From JAWXCM01 sp034408745 (GTDB lineage: Bacteria; Acidobacteriota; Terriglobia; Bryobacterales; Bryobacteraceae), in NCBI GenBank assembly GCA_034408745.1, contig JAWXCM010000036.1:1-64000 (forward strand): DNA of 64,000 nt, read 5' to 3'. A model generated the notes under the pieces. That model saw only the letters and a program-made list of their open reading frames with translations, was not told the origin of the DNA and did no database searches. Every line of letters begins with the position of its first letter. Within the stretch, counting starts at the first letter, position 1. The translations under genes and the position numbers were made by a program. Positions 36,512-45,208 of the stretch are shown piece by piece.

Positions 36512-37522
36512 GTGGCCTACCCTGTCACCCTTATCCCTGGCGATGGAATCGGTCCGGAAGTCGCGGACGCAACTCGCCGAGTTGTCGACAGCACCGGAGT
36601 GGAAATTGACTGGCATCGTGTCGAACTGACTTCCGACATCATCCAGAACTTCGGCCAGGTGCTTCCCCAATACGTTGTCGACTCGCTGTCGAAGACAAAG
36701 GTCGGCCTGAAGGGCCCGGTGACCACTCCTGTGGCTGGCGGGTTCCCCAGCGTAAACGTCGCTTTGCGCAAGCGCATGGACCTGTACTCCAACGTGCGCC
36801 CGATTCATACGATGCCCGGCATCAAGACGCGCTACAACGATGTGAAGATCGACATGGTGATCTTCCGCGAGAACACCGAAGACGTGTACTCCGGGCTGGA
36901 GCATGAGATCGTACCGGATGTGATGCAGAGTCTGAAGATCATCACGCGCCGCGCTTCCATTCGCATTGCCGAATCGGCCTTCACTTACGCGATACGTCAC
37001 GGCCGCCACAAGGTGGTTGCCGTCCACAAAGCCAACATCATGAAGTTGAGCGACGGCCTGTTCCTGCGCTGCTGCCGTGAGGTGGCACAAAGGAATCCCT
37101 CCATCGAGTACAAGGAACTCATCGTCGATAATGCCGCGATGCAGCTGGTAATGCGGCCGGAGACGTTCGACATCCTGCTGCTTCCGAACCTGTATGGCGA
37201 TATCGTATCGGACCTTGCCGCCGGACTGATCGGCGGTCTCGGACTCGCTCCTGGCGCCAATATCGGCGACGAACACGCCGTGTTCGAAGCCGTCCACGGC
37301 AGCGCCCCCGACATCGCAGGCAAGGGTATCGCGAACCCGACAGCGCTGATGCTGTCAGCCATCATGATGCTCAACCATCTGGGCGAACTCGAGGCCGCCA
37401 GGAAACTGCACGACGCGGTCGAGTTCGTCTATGCCGAGGGCAAACACGTGCCAATGGATACCGGCGGCACAGCCAACACCGGCGACTTCACCGATGCCGT
37501 CTGCGCCGCTGTCAGAGGCTAG
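36512..37522 (+). CDS. NAD-type isocitrate dehydrogenase (isopropylmalate/isocitrate dehydrogenase family)
   Basis: A 336-residue beta-decarboxylating dehydrogenase. The N-terminus TLIPGDGIGPEV, the substrate segment NVALRKRMDLYSNVRP, FRENTEDVYSGLEHE and the late NLYGDIVSDLAAGLIGG are all present. These motifs resemble bacterial and mitochondrial NAD-dependent isocitrate dehydrogenase more than isopropylmalate dehydrogenase, but homoisocitrate or isopropylmalate activity cannot be excluded. It would feed the TCA cycle. The GTG start is fixed by the family N-terminus; the longer open frame upstream is shadow. Confidence 0.9.
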   Translation: MAYPVTLIPGDGIGPEVADATRRVVDSTGVEIDWHRVELTSDIIQNFGQVLPQYVVDSLSKTKVGLKGPVTTPVAGGFPSVNVALRKRMDLYSNVRPIHTMPGIKTRYNDVKIDMVIFRENTEDVYSGLEHEIVPDVMQSLKIITRRASIRIAESAFTYAIRHGRHKVVAVHKANIMKLSDGLFLRCCREVAQRNPSIEYKELIVDNAAMQLVMRPETFDILLLPNLYGDIVSDLAAGLIGGLGLAPGANIGDEHAVFEAVHGSAPDIAGKGIANPTALMLSAIMMLNHLGELEAARKLHDAVEFVYAEGKHVPMDTGGTANTGDFTDAVCAAVRG

Positions 37523-37618
37523 CGCCAGGTATAGCTGGCGGTCTTGAGAGACCGCCGCAGGCCTGGGGGCCTGGCCTGGGGGCCTGGCCCCCATTTCAGG
37601 CTTCTCTAACGCCAGGTA
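37519..37618 (+). repeat. Compact repeat/hairpin element between isocitrate dehydrogenase and secreted-protein genes
   Basis: A 13-base direct repeat with one mismatch (CTAGCGCCAGGTA at 37519-37531 and CTAACGCCAGGTA at 37606-37618) brackets the gap. Inside are a perfect 8-bp hairpin (GGCGGTCT/AGACCGCC, 37537-37556), two exact tandem copies of CCTGGGGGCCTGG (37562-37587) and a GGGGGC/GCCCCC stem-loop (about 37578-37592). The repeat ends coincide with both stop codons. It may act as a bidirectional terminator for the convergent genes, although there is no T tract. Confidence 0.5.
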
Positions 37619-38769
37619 ATTTCCACTTCGTAATTATCAGCCCCGCCGTCGTTGTCATCGATCTCGAAGATGAGGGCGGAGTTGTTGCGCGCGGTAGGTG
37701 TCTCGATGACGCGTACTTCGCCGCGCCCCTGCAACTTCCGAACCTGCACGTCGGCAAGCCCACGCGACGGTATACCAGGTCCGCCACCGAAATCGACGTT
37801 CATCCCGCCGACCGGCTGACCCGTGACCGTGGTGCTGGTAGCGCGGTTCCCCTGAATGGTAATCCGGGCATGTCCGTCAATGCGTCCGGTCCAGCGAGCA
37901 AATCCCTGATCGGGCACCTGCGTCCTGTAGCGGCCATCGGAAGAAAGGGACGGGCTGAGCACCGAGTCGTTGCCGTTGATGCCGCCACCGTCCCACACCA
38001 GGCGGAACGAGTGCGGCGAACGCCCGCTGCCCTCATCCCGAACTCGCACAATGGCGGCAAAGCCATTCTGTGAGTTTGGCTGGTCTACAATCTCAATCCG
38101 TCCCCGTCCACGCACGTCCTCCAGCCGGACATTCATGGCCTGGCGCGGCATGGCCGTGCTGAGGTCAATGCGTTCCCCAGTGACGGACTGGCCGCGCACC
38201 ACTCGTGAGGCGGCGCGCTGTCCGCGGACTTGCACCAGCACTTCGTTGTCGACCTCCCCGCTCCACTGCAACTGGCCGGTCCCGCCGCCCATGTCGGCGC
38301 TGCGGCCGCGCATTTCCCAGTTGTCGCGGCGGCGGTCCCTGCGGTCGTCCCAGCGATCATCCCTGCGATCGTCCCAGCGATCATCCCTGTGATCGGAACT
38401 GGTGTCCACGTTGCTATTCCAGAAGAATTCGAGATTGTAGAGTTCGGCCCGACGGCCCGGCGGATTGATCTGCACCACTGCGGCGAACTCGTTGGCAGGG
38501 CTCGGCTGCTCCACGATTTCCACCCGGCCACGGCCGCGCCGGATCTGCATGTCGACCCGGGTGCGCCCGGCGGGAAGAGGCTCGTTGAACCGTGCAATGG
38601 GACGGTCGACCGCACCGGTGTCGCGGCCCTGAATGTCGGCGCGGTTCCCCTGAATGAATAGTGTGGCTCCGCCCGTTACGTAGCCGGACCAGGTCATCTG
38701 GGGTCGACCAGTCTGGGCCAGTGCAAGAGTGGTGAAGCTGAGTAGGAGAGTTGCTGTTGCGTACCGCAT
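37606..38769 (-). CDS. Secreted protein with three repeated beta domains
   Basis: A 387-residue secreted protein that I do not recognise. After a signal peptide (about 1-18) come three diverged copies of a domain of about 95-100 residues. Each copy starts near W(S/T)GxV/I, has an IxGxRA-like stretch, and ends with GRGxVxxIExPxxxNxxAxxxxI. Copies one and two are separated by a charged linker DDRWDDRRDDRW, encoded by a 24-base tandem repeat. The ATG at 38769 gives the signal peptide; an earlier GTG at 38832 falls in the gap terminator. The repeats are probably binding modules. Confidence 0.75.
   Translation of the reverse strand: MRYATATLLLSFTTLALAQTGRPQMTWSGYVTGGATLFIQGNRADIQGRDTGAVDRPIARFNEPLPAGRTRVDMQIRRGRGRVEIVEQPSPANEFAAVVQINPPGRRAELYNLEFFWNSNVDTSSDHRDDRWDDRRDDRWDDRRDRRRDNWEMRGRSADMGGGTGQLQWSGEVDNEVLVQVRGQRAASRVVRGQSVTGERIDLSTAMPRQAMNVRLEDVRGRGRIEIVDQPNSQNGFAAIVRVRDEGSGRSPHSFRLVWDGGGINGNDSVLSPSLSSDGRYRTQVPDQGFARWTGRIDGHARITIQGNRATSTTVTGQPVGGMNVDFGGGPGIPSRGLADVQVRKLQGRGEVRVIETPTARNNSALIFEIDDNDGGADNYEVEITWR
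38337..38396 (-). repeat. 24-base tandem repeat encoding the DDRWDDRR linker
   Basis: Two nearly identical 24-base units (38337-38360 and 38361-38384, one mismatch) and a partial third encode an 8-residue charged motif within the secreted repeat protein. The period is a multiple of three, so changes in copy number keep the frame. Confidence 0.75.
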
Positions 38770-38811
38770 GGTAACTGTGGGACGCGTTCCGGCGGGAATG
38801 TATTCGTATGT

Positions 38812-38834
38812 AAAAAAAGGGTGCGTTTGCACCC
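38812..38834 (-). terminator. Rho-independent terminator of gap
   Basis: Read on the minus strand, GGGTGC-AAAC-GCACCC forms a perfect 6-bp stem with a 4-base loop, followed by seven T residues. It begins 23 bases after the gap stop codon. Confidence 0.85.
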
Positions 38835-38856
38835 CTTTTCGGGAAAACTTACCGGA

Positions 38857-39864
38857 TTAGAGGCCCTTTTGGCCCATGAAGATGACCAGATCGACAACGC
38901 GGCAGCTATAGCCCCATTCGTTGTCATACCAGCTGAGAACCTTGGCGAGGTTGCCGTCGAGCACCTTGGTCATCAATCCGTCGATGATGGAGCTGTTCGG
39001 ATTGCGCAGCATGTCGGTGGAGACCACCGGGTCCATTGTGAACCCGAGGATGCCCTTCAGCGAACCTTCGGAAGCTTCCTTCAGCTTCGCGTTCAGCTCC
39101 TCGCCGGTCGCGTTCGTCTTGAGTACGGCCACCAGATCGACAGCGGATACGTTCGGCGTCGGTACGCGCATGGAGTAGCCGTCGAGCTTGCCCTTCAACT
39201 CCGGCATCACAAGCCCGATCGCTTTGGCGGCGCCGGTCGAGGTCGGAATCATATTGATGGCAGCGGCACGGGCCCGGCGCAGATCTTTGTGCGGGAAGTC
39301 GAGCACATTCTGATCGTTGGTGTAGCTGTGAATCGTGGTCATCGAGCCCTTCTCGATGCCAAAGTTCTCATGCAGAACCTTGACGAAAGGCGCGAGGCAA
39401 TTGGTGGTGCACGACGCATTAGAGACAACGTGATGGCTGGCCGCATCGTACTTGTCATCGTTCACGCCGAGAACGAGAGTGATGTCTTCGTTGGACGCCG
39501 GCGCGGAGATAATGACTTTCTTTACGCTGCCACTGATGTGGGCTTTGGCTTTGGTTCCGTCGGTGAAATGCCCCGTGGATTCGATGACAATGTCGACGCC
39601 AAGCGACGACCAGTCGATCTCCGCCGGGTTTTTCGTCGCGAAAATTTTGATTGGCTTGCCGTCAACGATGATGGTGTCGCCATCAACGACTACTTCCTTG
39701 CCCAGCGGGCCAAGGGTCGAATCGTACTTCAGCAGGTGCGCCAGGGTCTTCGTGTCAGTAAGATCATTGGCAGCAACGAACTCGATACCGGGATTAGCAA
39801 TTCCGGCCCGAAGCACATTTCTCCCGATCCGGCCGAAGCCGTTGATTCCAACTTTGATCGCCAT
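38857..39864 (-). CDS. gap: Glyceraldehyde-3-phosphate dehydrogenase, type I
   Basis: A 335-residue glycolytic dehydrogenase of standard length. The NAD-binding motif NGFGRIGRN is at 8-16, and the catalytic cysteine is Cys152 in SNASCTTNCLAP. SYTNDQNVLDFPHKDLRRARAAA and the late SWYDNEWGYS are typical. AAGGAG lies 13 bases before the ATG. A strong intrinsic terminator follows, so it is probably monocistronic and well expressed. Confidence 0.97.
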   Translation of the reverse strand: MAIKVGINGFGRIGRNVLRAGIANPGIEFVAANDLTDTKTLAHLLKYDSTLGPLGKEVVVDGDTIIVDGKPIKIFATKNPAEIDWSSLGVDIVIESTGHFTDGTKAKAHISGSVKKVIISAPASNEDITLVLGVNDDKYDAASHHVVSNASCTTNCLAPFVKVLHENFGIEKGSMTTIHSYTNDQNVLDFPHKDLRRARAAAINMIPTSTGAAKAIGLVMPELKGKLDGYSMRVPTPNVSAVDLVAVLKTNATGEELNAKLKEASEGSLKGILGFTMDPVVSTDMLRNPNSSIIDGLMTKVLDGNLAKVLSWYDNEWGYSCRVVDLVIFMGQKGL

Positions 39865-39933
39865 TGAGCGAGCGTTCTCCTTTGGAGTTTGGTGGGGTTC
39901 CAAATACGATTTTAGCAGCCGTGTAGGGAAACT

Positions 39934-40716
39934 CTACAGCACCGGCTTTTGTTGCGGCATCGTCTCGCCCCCAAGTCCCGCGTACGATTCCTTTACGCGA
40001 ATCACTTTTCCGTTAGCAAATGTGATGAACGACACCTTGCCTGGAGGCAATCCGTAAATCCAGTCCTCCGTGTCATTGCCGTCTTTGGACTCGCGAACCT
40101 TGGTGCGAGGCTTGCCGACGGCCATCATCACCTGATCCCGGTCCATGCCCTCGATCACGCGCTTATCCTGCACCGCGGCCTTGATCTCCGGCGGCAGCGT
40201 GTCGATCGTTTGCTCGGTGGCGGTGCGCCTTTCAAAATCGAGGATCGGCGCCAGCATTTTTTTAATGTCCGAAGCTTCCAGCGCAGGCACCGCTTTGTCG
40301 AACTTAAGCGCGATGGTGGTGCCTCCTGGCGCAGGCGTGTTGTTGGACCGAATCGGCACAGTGCCGGACCCGGCGCCCACCTGCACGTTGTCGTACCACC
40401 TGCGGCCGCCCTTCATCCCACCGTTGATCTCGAAGAGGATCTGGTCCTTCTCAATATCCACCTTCGTGATCTGGATCATGTCGCCGATCCGCGCTGCCGG
40501 GCCGAGCGTCCTGGCGGCAGTATCCCACGTGGCTCGGTCATACTTGCCGGTCGACTCGTACTCCAGCGGTTTCTTCGAGCGCGGCAGCAGAATCTTTGAA
40601 GTGGCGAACTCAGCGCTCATGCCTCTGATAATCGCGACACGCTGTTCAAACTCGAGCTTGTCGGCGCCAGGCAGCAGCGCTGCGCCAATGGATAAAACGA
40701 GAAGGAGCCGAAACAT
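39934..40716 (-). CDS. Secreted protein with SmpA/OmlA-like C-terminal motif
   Basis: A 260-residue exported protein (signal peptide about 1-17, no lipobox cysteine seen). The N-terminal 170 residues match nothing I know. The last 70 residues, with VIEGMDRDQVMMAVGKPRTKV and then WIYGLPPGKVSFITFANGKV, resemble the BamE/SmpA/OmlA-type fold found in outer-membrane assembly factors and other envelope proteins. Its ATG directly follows the stop of the CPBP protease gene (TAGATG), and GGGAGG is present upstream, so the two are coupled. Confidence 0.7.
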   Translation of the reverse strand: MFRLLLVLSIGAALLPGADKLEFEQRVAIIRGMSAEFATSKILLPRSKKPLEYESTGKYDRATWDTAARTLGPAARIGDMIQITKVDIEKDQILFEINGGMKGGRRWYDNVQVGAGSGTVPIRSNNTPAPGGTTIALKFDKAVPALEASDIKKMLAPILDFERRTATEQTIDTLPPEIKAAVQDKRVIEGMDRDQVMMAVGKPRTKVRESKDGNDTEDWIYGLPPGKVSFITFANGKVIRVKESYAGLGGETMPQQKPVL

Positions 40717-41589
40717 CTAAGCCTCCCTGGGCGACTGATCGGGCGGATCCGGCGCCACCAGCAGTGCCGCCTCCGTTCGAGCCAGAGGCATGAACTTCAG
40801 CGCAGCCAGCAGCGCGACAACGATGCCGCACGTCAACGCGCTCGCTTCCGGTCCGTAAGCGCCTCCGCTCCAAACGTCGGCGACCTTCCAGTGCAGCGCG
40901 TAACCCGTCACCCCTATTTTAAATCCGCTGACCTGCACTCCAGCGATGGGCAGAATCCAGTTCCAGCCGAAGTGGATCCCGATCGGCAGCCAGAGCTCGC
41001 CCGTTCGCAGAAACGCGTACCCCAGCACGACTCCAAATCCCGCCGTGTTGGCGATGCCAAGAGGCGTCGAGTTGAGGTTCTGCATGTGGACGTAGCCGAA
41101 CAGCAGGGCGGTCGCCAGCAGGCTGCCCACCGGCCCGATCAGCCGAACCAGAATCTGGAAGCCGTAGCCGCGGAACAGTAGTTCCTCGCCGATGGCGCCG
41201 AACAGCAGGACTAACGTGACGAACAGGAAAGTGGCTGCGCCCCCAGGGTTGTCGGGATCCGGCTGCATCTCCGCCATGCCGAGCGCCAGTGGGACCAGTG
41301 TGACCAGCGATGCCGCCAGCGCCCCAAGCCCGATGCCGAGGAACAGATTGCGCCGCGAACAGGCATGCCAGCCGAGCCCCACAGCCGTAATGGGTAGCCG
41401 CTCAAAGACACGGATTGAAAGCGCGTTGGCGGTGAATGCCGCGGCGAACACCGACCCTGCGGCACCAATCAGGTAGCCGAGTCCGCTGAGCACAAACGTA
41501 AAGACGATCAGCCCAATCCAGCTGACAATGCCGTAAAAGCCGAACTTGACGGCCTGTCCCAGCTTGTATTCGGGGACCGTCGCTTCCAT
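40717..41589 (-). CDS. CPBP-family intramembrane metalloprotease
   Basis: A 290-residue membrane protein with about eight hydrophobic segments. Motif one (EELLFRGYGFQIL) and the later HMQN and HFGWNW supply the Glu and His residues of the CAAX-protease/bacteriocin-processing (Abi) family. Relatives act on prenylated or peptide substrates in the membrane, and bacterial roles are mostly unknown. It sits between a GHMP kinase gene and the OmlA-like gene, tightly spaced, in one minus-strand operon. Confidence 0.86.
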   Translation of the reverse strand: MEATVPEYKLGQAVKFGFYGIVSWIGLIVFTFVLSGLGYLIGAAGSVFAAAFTANALSIRVFERLPITAVGLGWHACSRRNLFLGIGLGALAASLVTLVPLALGMAEMQPDPDNPGGAATFLFVTLVLLFGAIGEELLFRGYGFQILVRLIGPVGSLLATALLFGYVHMQNLNSTPLGIANTAGFGVVLGYAFLRTGELWLPIGIHFGWNWILPIAGVQVSGFKIGVTGYALHWKVADVWSGGAYGPEASALTCGIVVALLAALKFMPLARTEAALLVAPDPPDQSPREA

Positions 41590-41593
41590 ATGT

Positions 41594-42601
41594 CTACTGC
41601 GCGGTTCTCACGCGCACACCGCGCGGCGCCACCGACACGGGCAACACGGTGGCGCCTTCGGCCTCAATGGCGCGCGTCACCGCGGGCCTGGACCCAGGTT
41701 CCACCAAAAAGAACACACACCCGCCGCCCCCCGCGCCGCAAACCTTGGCAGCCTTCGCGCCTGGCTTTTTCGTAACTTCAATCAGACGGTCGATGAGGTC
41801 GGTGGTGATGCCAGGAGCATTCTTCCGACGGTGCGACCATTCTTCGCGGATCAGCTTCGCTACTTCGTTCCAGTCGGACGACTCGAGCGCGCCTCGCATG
41901 CCGTGAGCGATCGCCGCGATCCGGTCGAAGTTCTTCCGAACCGTCTTGTCGCCGTCGATGTGCGCCTTCGTCACTTCCCAGTTATTGATACCGGAGTTGC
42001 GGGGCGTACCCGTGTAGGCGAGCACCGTGCGGCTGTTGAAATCGTCCAGGTCGATCGGGATTTCTTTGCGATGGATACCAGAAACGGTCAACTCCACCGC
42101 GCTCACGCCGCCGTACATTGCCGGGTAGTAGTCCTGGCAACCGGTGGGAACGCGTATGATCTGCGCCTCAATATTCTGGGATATTTCGCGAATCTTTTCG
42201 ATATTGTGGCCCGAGCCCGTGAGCCTGTTCAGCGCGCTGGAGATCGAGATGATGAGCGACGACGAACCCGAGATGCCGGCCCCTGCGGGCGCTTCGGAGT
42301 TGGTGGACAGTTCCAGTCCAGTCTTTGGGCGGAAGTGCCGGATCACCCACGCCAGCAGCGGCAGCTTGTACTTCTTCGCCGACTCCAGATGCTCCAGCGA
42401 CTCGAATGATTCTTCGCCATTCTGGTCAGCCGACCGCAGAATGATCTTCGAATCCTCGCGGGTCACAACCTCCGCGCTGGTGTAACGGTCGACAGCAAAG
42501 TTCACCGTAACGGCGTTTTTATGGAAGAGGTAAAGCGGCCAGATGTCGAGCGTTCCGCCTGCAAGGTCGACGCGGCAGGGCGATTGAGCGGTAATCTTCA
42601 T
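41594..42601 (-). CDS. GHMP-family sugar kinase
   Basis: A 335-residue GHMP kinase. Motifs one to three are visible: CRVDLAGGTLDIWP, then PAGAGISGSSSLIIS (phosphate loop), and KVCGAGGGGCVFF near the C-terminus. The family includes galactokinases, mevalonate kinases and heptose-7-phosphate kinases. It may serve the glycan genes that start 0.5 kb away on the other strand, but the substrate is not determinable. The ATG at 42601 starts at the family's usual position; the frame upstream is shadow of the STAS gene region. Confidence 0.8.
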   Translation of the reverse strand: MKITAQSPCRVDLAGGTLDIWPLYLFHKNAVTVNFAVDRYTSAEVVTREDSKIILRSADQNGEESFESLEHLESAKKYKLPLLAWVIRHFRPKTGLELSTNSEAPAGAGISGSSSLIISISSALNRLTGSGHNIEKIREISQNIEAQIIRVPTGCQDYYPAMYGGVSAVELTVSGIHRKEIPIDLDDFNSRTVLAYTGTPRNSGINNWEVTKAHIDGDKTVRKNFDRIAAIAHGMRGALESSDWNEVAKLIREEWSHRRKNAPGITTDLIDRLIEVTKKPGAKAAKVCGAGGGGCVFFLVEPGSRPAVTRAIEAEGATVLPVSVAPRGVRVRTAQ

Positions 42602-42692
42602 GAGAGCTTCTGAAGCTTGAGCGTAGCATCCCCGCCGGGCAGTTGACACGCGTGAGGCGGTGTGTGACGCTGTTGTGGCACGGCGGAACGTC

Positions 42693-43067
42693 ATGATACT
42701 GAAGAGCCGGATTCGCACCGCTCCCTCTGTAACCATCCTGTCGCTGGAAGGAAATGTCACCCTTGGGGAATCCTCGGCGGCACTGCGCGATGCCATTCGC
42801 AACGTCATTCTGACGGGCGCTCAGAACATCCTGCTCGATCTCAGCGGCGTCCAGTACATCGACAGCGCTGGGCTCGGCGAACTGATCGGCGCGTACGCCA
42901 CAGGCACCAGCCGCGGCGTTCACATCAAGCTGCTACACCTCCAGAAGAAGGTTCGGGGGCTGATGCAGATCACGCACCTAATCACCGTGTTCGAGGTTTT
43001 CGAAAACGAGGAAGAAGCGCTTCGCTCCTTCCAGGATGTTCCAGGTTCCACCACTGCCAGGGCTTGA
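42693..43067 (+). CDS. STAS-domain anti-sigma factor antagonist
   Basis: A 124-residue single STAS domain protein. The phosphorylation motif YIDSAGLGEL contains Ser58, as in SpoIIAA/RsbV. Such proteins release sigma factors from anti-sigma kinases when unphosphorylated, or act in other partner-switching pathways. No anti-sigma kinase or sigma factor gene is nearby. It ends 33 bases before rfbH and is divergent from the GHMP kinase gene. Confidence 0.9.
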   Translation: MILKSRIRTAPSVTILSLEGNVTLGESSAALRDAIRNVILTGAQNILLDLSGVQYIDSAGLGELIGAYATGTSRGVHIKLLHLQKKVRGLMQITHLITVFEVFENEEEALRSFQDVPGSTTARA

Positions 43068-43100
43068 GCCTGGCGTGACCTGGTATGCTGGAAGATTCTA

Positions 43101-44447
43101 ATGACGCTTGTTGCTTTGCCTCAGAACGGCCAGTCCGAACTGCGGTCTCGTGTTCTTTCGGCTGGCCGAGAGTTCTGGGACGCACGGGAATCCCCTCGAT
43201 TTAATCCAGGCGAGACCTACATTCCCTGCTCCGGTAAGGTGCTGGACGCCGACGATCTGGCGGCCCTGCTGGATTCTTCGATGGACATGTGGCTCACCGC
43301 GGGCCCCCATGCCGATGAGTTCGAACGCGCAATCGCGGCCCGGTGCGGAGTCAAAAACGCGAGGCTGGTTTGTTCCGGTTCGGCAGCCAATCTCGTCGCA
43401 TTTTCAGCACTCACGTCGCGCAATCTGGGCGAGAAGCGGCTGAAGCCCGGCGATGAAGTTCTCACCGTCGCGGCGGGATTTCCCACCACGGTCGCGCCGA
43501 TTGTGCAAAACGGGTGCATACCGGTCTTTGTCGACGTCGATATCCCGACATATAACGCCGATCCGTCACTGCTTGCCGCGGCGGTTACGCCACGCACGCG
43601 CGCCGTCATGATCGCCCACACGCTCGGCAATCCGTTCGATCTGGGTGCTGTGCGCAAACTGTGCGACGAACACGACCTCTGGCTGATTGAGGACTGCTGC
43701 GACGCGCTCGGCGCACACTACGGCGGGCGGCCTGTTGGAACCTTCGGCGATGCGGCGACACTGAGCTTCTACCCCGCGCACCACATCACCATGGGCGAGG
43801 GAGGCGCTGTGTTGTCAAACGGCGCGTTCCTTACGCGGCAGATCGAATCCTTCCGCGACTGGGGCCGCGACTGCTACTGCGCCCCAGGAAAAGACAACAC
43901 CTGCGGCAAGCGGTACGAGTGGAAGAATCTTGCGGGCCTGCCCGACGGCTACGACCATAAGTACGTGTACTCGCACCTCGGCTACAACGTCAAGGCGACC
44001 GACATGCAGGCCGCGCTCGGTAACAGCCAGTTGAAAAAGCTGGACTATTTTGTAGCAAAGCGGCGGGAAAATTTCGCCGAATTAACCAAAGCTCTGCGGG
44101 AGCTGAAGCTCGACGAATACTTCATTCTTCCCGAGCCAACTCCGAATTCCGAGCCGAGCTGGTTCGGTTTCCTGCTCACCATTCGGGATGGAAGGCGACT
44201 TAGCCGCCGCTCCCTCGTATCCATGCTGGAAGAGAAGAAGGTCGGCTCACGCCTGCTCTTCGGCGGCAATCTCACGCGGCAGCCCGCGTTCCAGGGCGTC
44301 GACTTCAGGGTTAGCGGTGAGCTCACCAACACGGACAAAATCATGAACGACAGCTTCTGGATCGGTGTCTGGCCGGGCATCGGGGCCGGGCATCGAGCCT
44401 ATATGGTTGAGAGGCTGCAGTCCTGCGTCCGGAGCCTCGTGCAATGA
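43101..44447 (+). CDS. rfbH: CDP-4-keto-6-deoxyglucose 3-dehydratase (E1)
   Basis: A 448-residue PMP-dependent, [2Fe-2S] enzyme that removes the 3-hydroxyl of CDP-4-keto-6-deoxyglucose on the way to 3,6-dideoxyhexoses. The PLP lysine of ordinary DegT aminotransferases is replaced by His227 (SFYPAHHITMGEGG), the hallmark of E1. The four iron-sulfur cysteines Cys200, Cys258, Cys260 and Cys268 all sit at a constant offset of 7 from Yersinia E1 numbering as I recall it. A TATGCT hexamer (43084-43089) and GGAAG lie upstream. The E3 reductase partner is not in this window. Confidence 0.94.
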   Translation: MTLVALPQNGQSELRSRVLSAGREFWDARESPRFNPGETYIPCSGKVLDADDLAALLDSSMDMWLTAGPHADEFERAIAARCGVKNARLVCSGSAANLVAFSALTSRNLGEKRLKPGDEVLTVAAGFPTTVAPIVQNGCIPVFVDVDIPTYNADPSLLAAAVTPRTRAVMIAHTLGNPFDLGAVRKLCDEHDLWLIEDCCDALGAHYGGRPVGTFGDAATLSFYPAHHITMGEGGAVLSNGAFLTRQIESFRDWGRDCYCAPGKDNTCGKRYEWKNLAGLPDGYDHKYVYSHLGYNVKATDMQAALGNSQLKKLDYFVAKRRENFAELTKALRELKLDEYFILPEPTPNSEPSWFGFLLTIRDGRRLSRRSLVSMLEEKKVGSRLLFGGNLTRQPAFQGVDFRVSGELTNTDKIMNDSFWIGVWPGIGAGHRAYMVERLQSCVRSLVQ

Positions 44448-45208
44448 AGGCTGTCATCCTCGCCGGCGGGATGGGATCCCGGCTGAGCGAAGAGACGGAG
44501 CGCGTGCCGAAGCCTCTCGTCGAAGTCGGGTCAAAGCCGATTCTGTGGCACATCATGAAGATCTACAGTGCCCACGGCATCAATGATTTCATTCTCTGCC
44601 TCGGGTATAAAGGCTACGTAATTAAGGAATATTTCACCAATTATTTCCTGCACGCCTGCGATGTGACTGTCGATCTGTCTTCGCGTTCCGTTGAGGTGCA
44701 TCAGAACCGGTCCGAGCCCTGGCGCATCACCATGATCGATACCGGGCTCACCACCAACACCGGCGGGCGCCTGCGTCGTATAGCACCGATGCTGACCGAG
44801 ACGTTCTGCATGACGTACGGCGATGGTGTCAGTGACACTGACATTTCCGGCACAGTCGAGTTCCACAGGCAGCACGGCAAACTCGCTACGGTTACCGCGA
44901 TCAAGCCGCCCGGACGCTTCGGCGTGCTGAGTGTGCAGGGCGACAAGGTCACGCATTTCGGCGAAAAGATCGATTCCGAGCAGTCCACCATCAACGGTGG
45001 ATTTTTCGTTCTCGAACCCGAAGCGCTGAACCGCGTGTCGAGCGATGAGATCTCCTGGGAACGCGAGCCGATGGAACAGCTCGCCAGTGAAGACCAGCTC
45101 AGGGCGTGGCATCATTCCGGCTTCTGGCAGCCCATGGACACCCTGCGCGACAAGCGGCTGCTGGAAGAACTCTGGGCCTCAGGCAACGCCCCGTGGAAGG
45201 TATGGTGA
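44444..45208 (+). CDS. rfbF: Glucose-1-phosphate cytidylyltransferase
   Basis: A 254-residue nucleotidyltransferase that makes CDP-glucose from CTP and glucose-1-phosphate. The N-terminal AVILAGGMGSRL is the nucleotide loop, followed by PKPLVEVGSKPILWHIM. CMTYGDGVSDTDI carries the metal-binding Asp, and NGGFFVLEP is typical of RfbF. Its ATG overlaps the rfbH stop by 4 bases. It supplies the substrate for the next enzyme. Confidence 0.95.
   Translation: MKAVILAGGMGSRLSEETERVPKPLVEVGSKPILWHIMKIYSAHGINDFILCLGYKGYVIKEYFTNYFLHACDVTVDLSSRSVEVHQNRSEPWRITMIDTGLTTNTGGRLRRIAPMLTETFCMTYGDGVSDTDISGTVEFHRQHGKLATVTAIKPPGRFGVLSVQGDKVTHFGEKIDSEQSTINGGFFVLEPEALNRVSSDEISWEREPMEQLASEDQLRAWHHSGFWQPMDTLRDKRLLEELWASGNAPWKVW

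Noticed and set aside
38337..38396. Short regular repeats as a possible CRISPR array
   Set aside because: Units are contiguous with no spacers, in frame with a coding region, and only about 2.4 copies; it is a coding tandem repeat.
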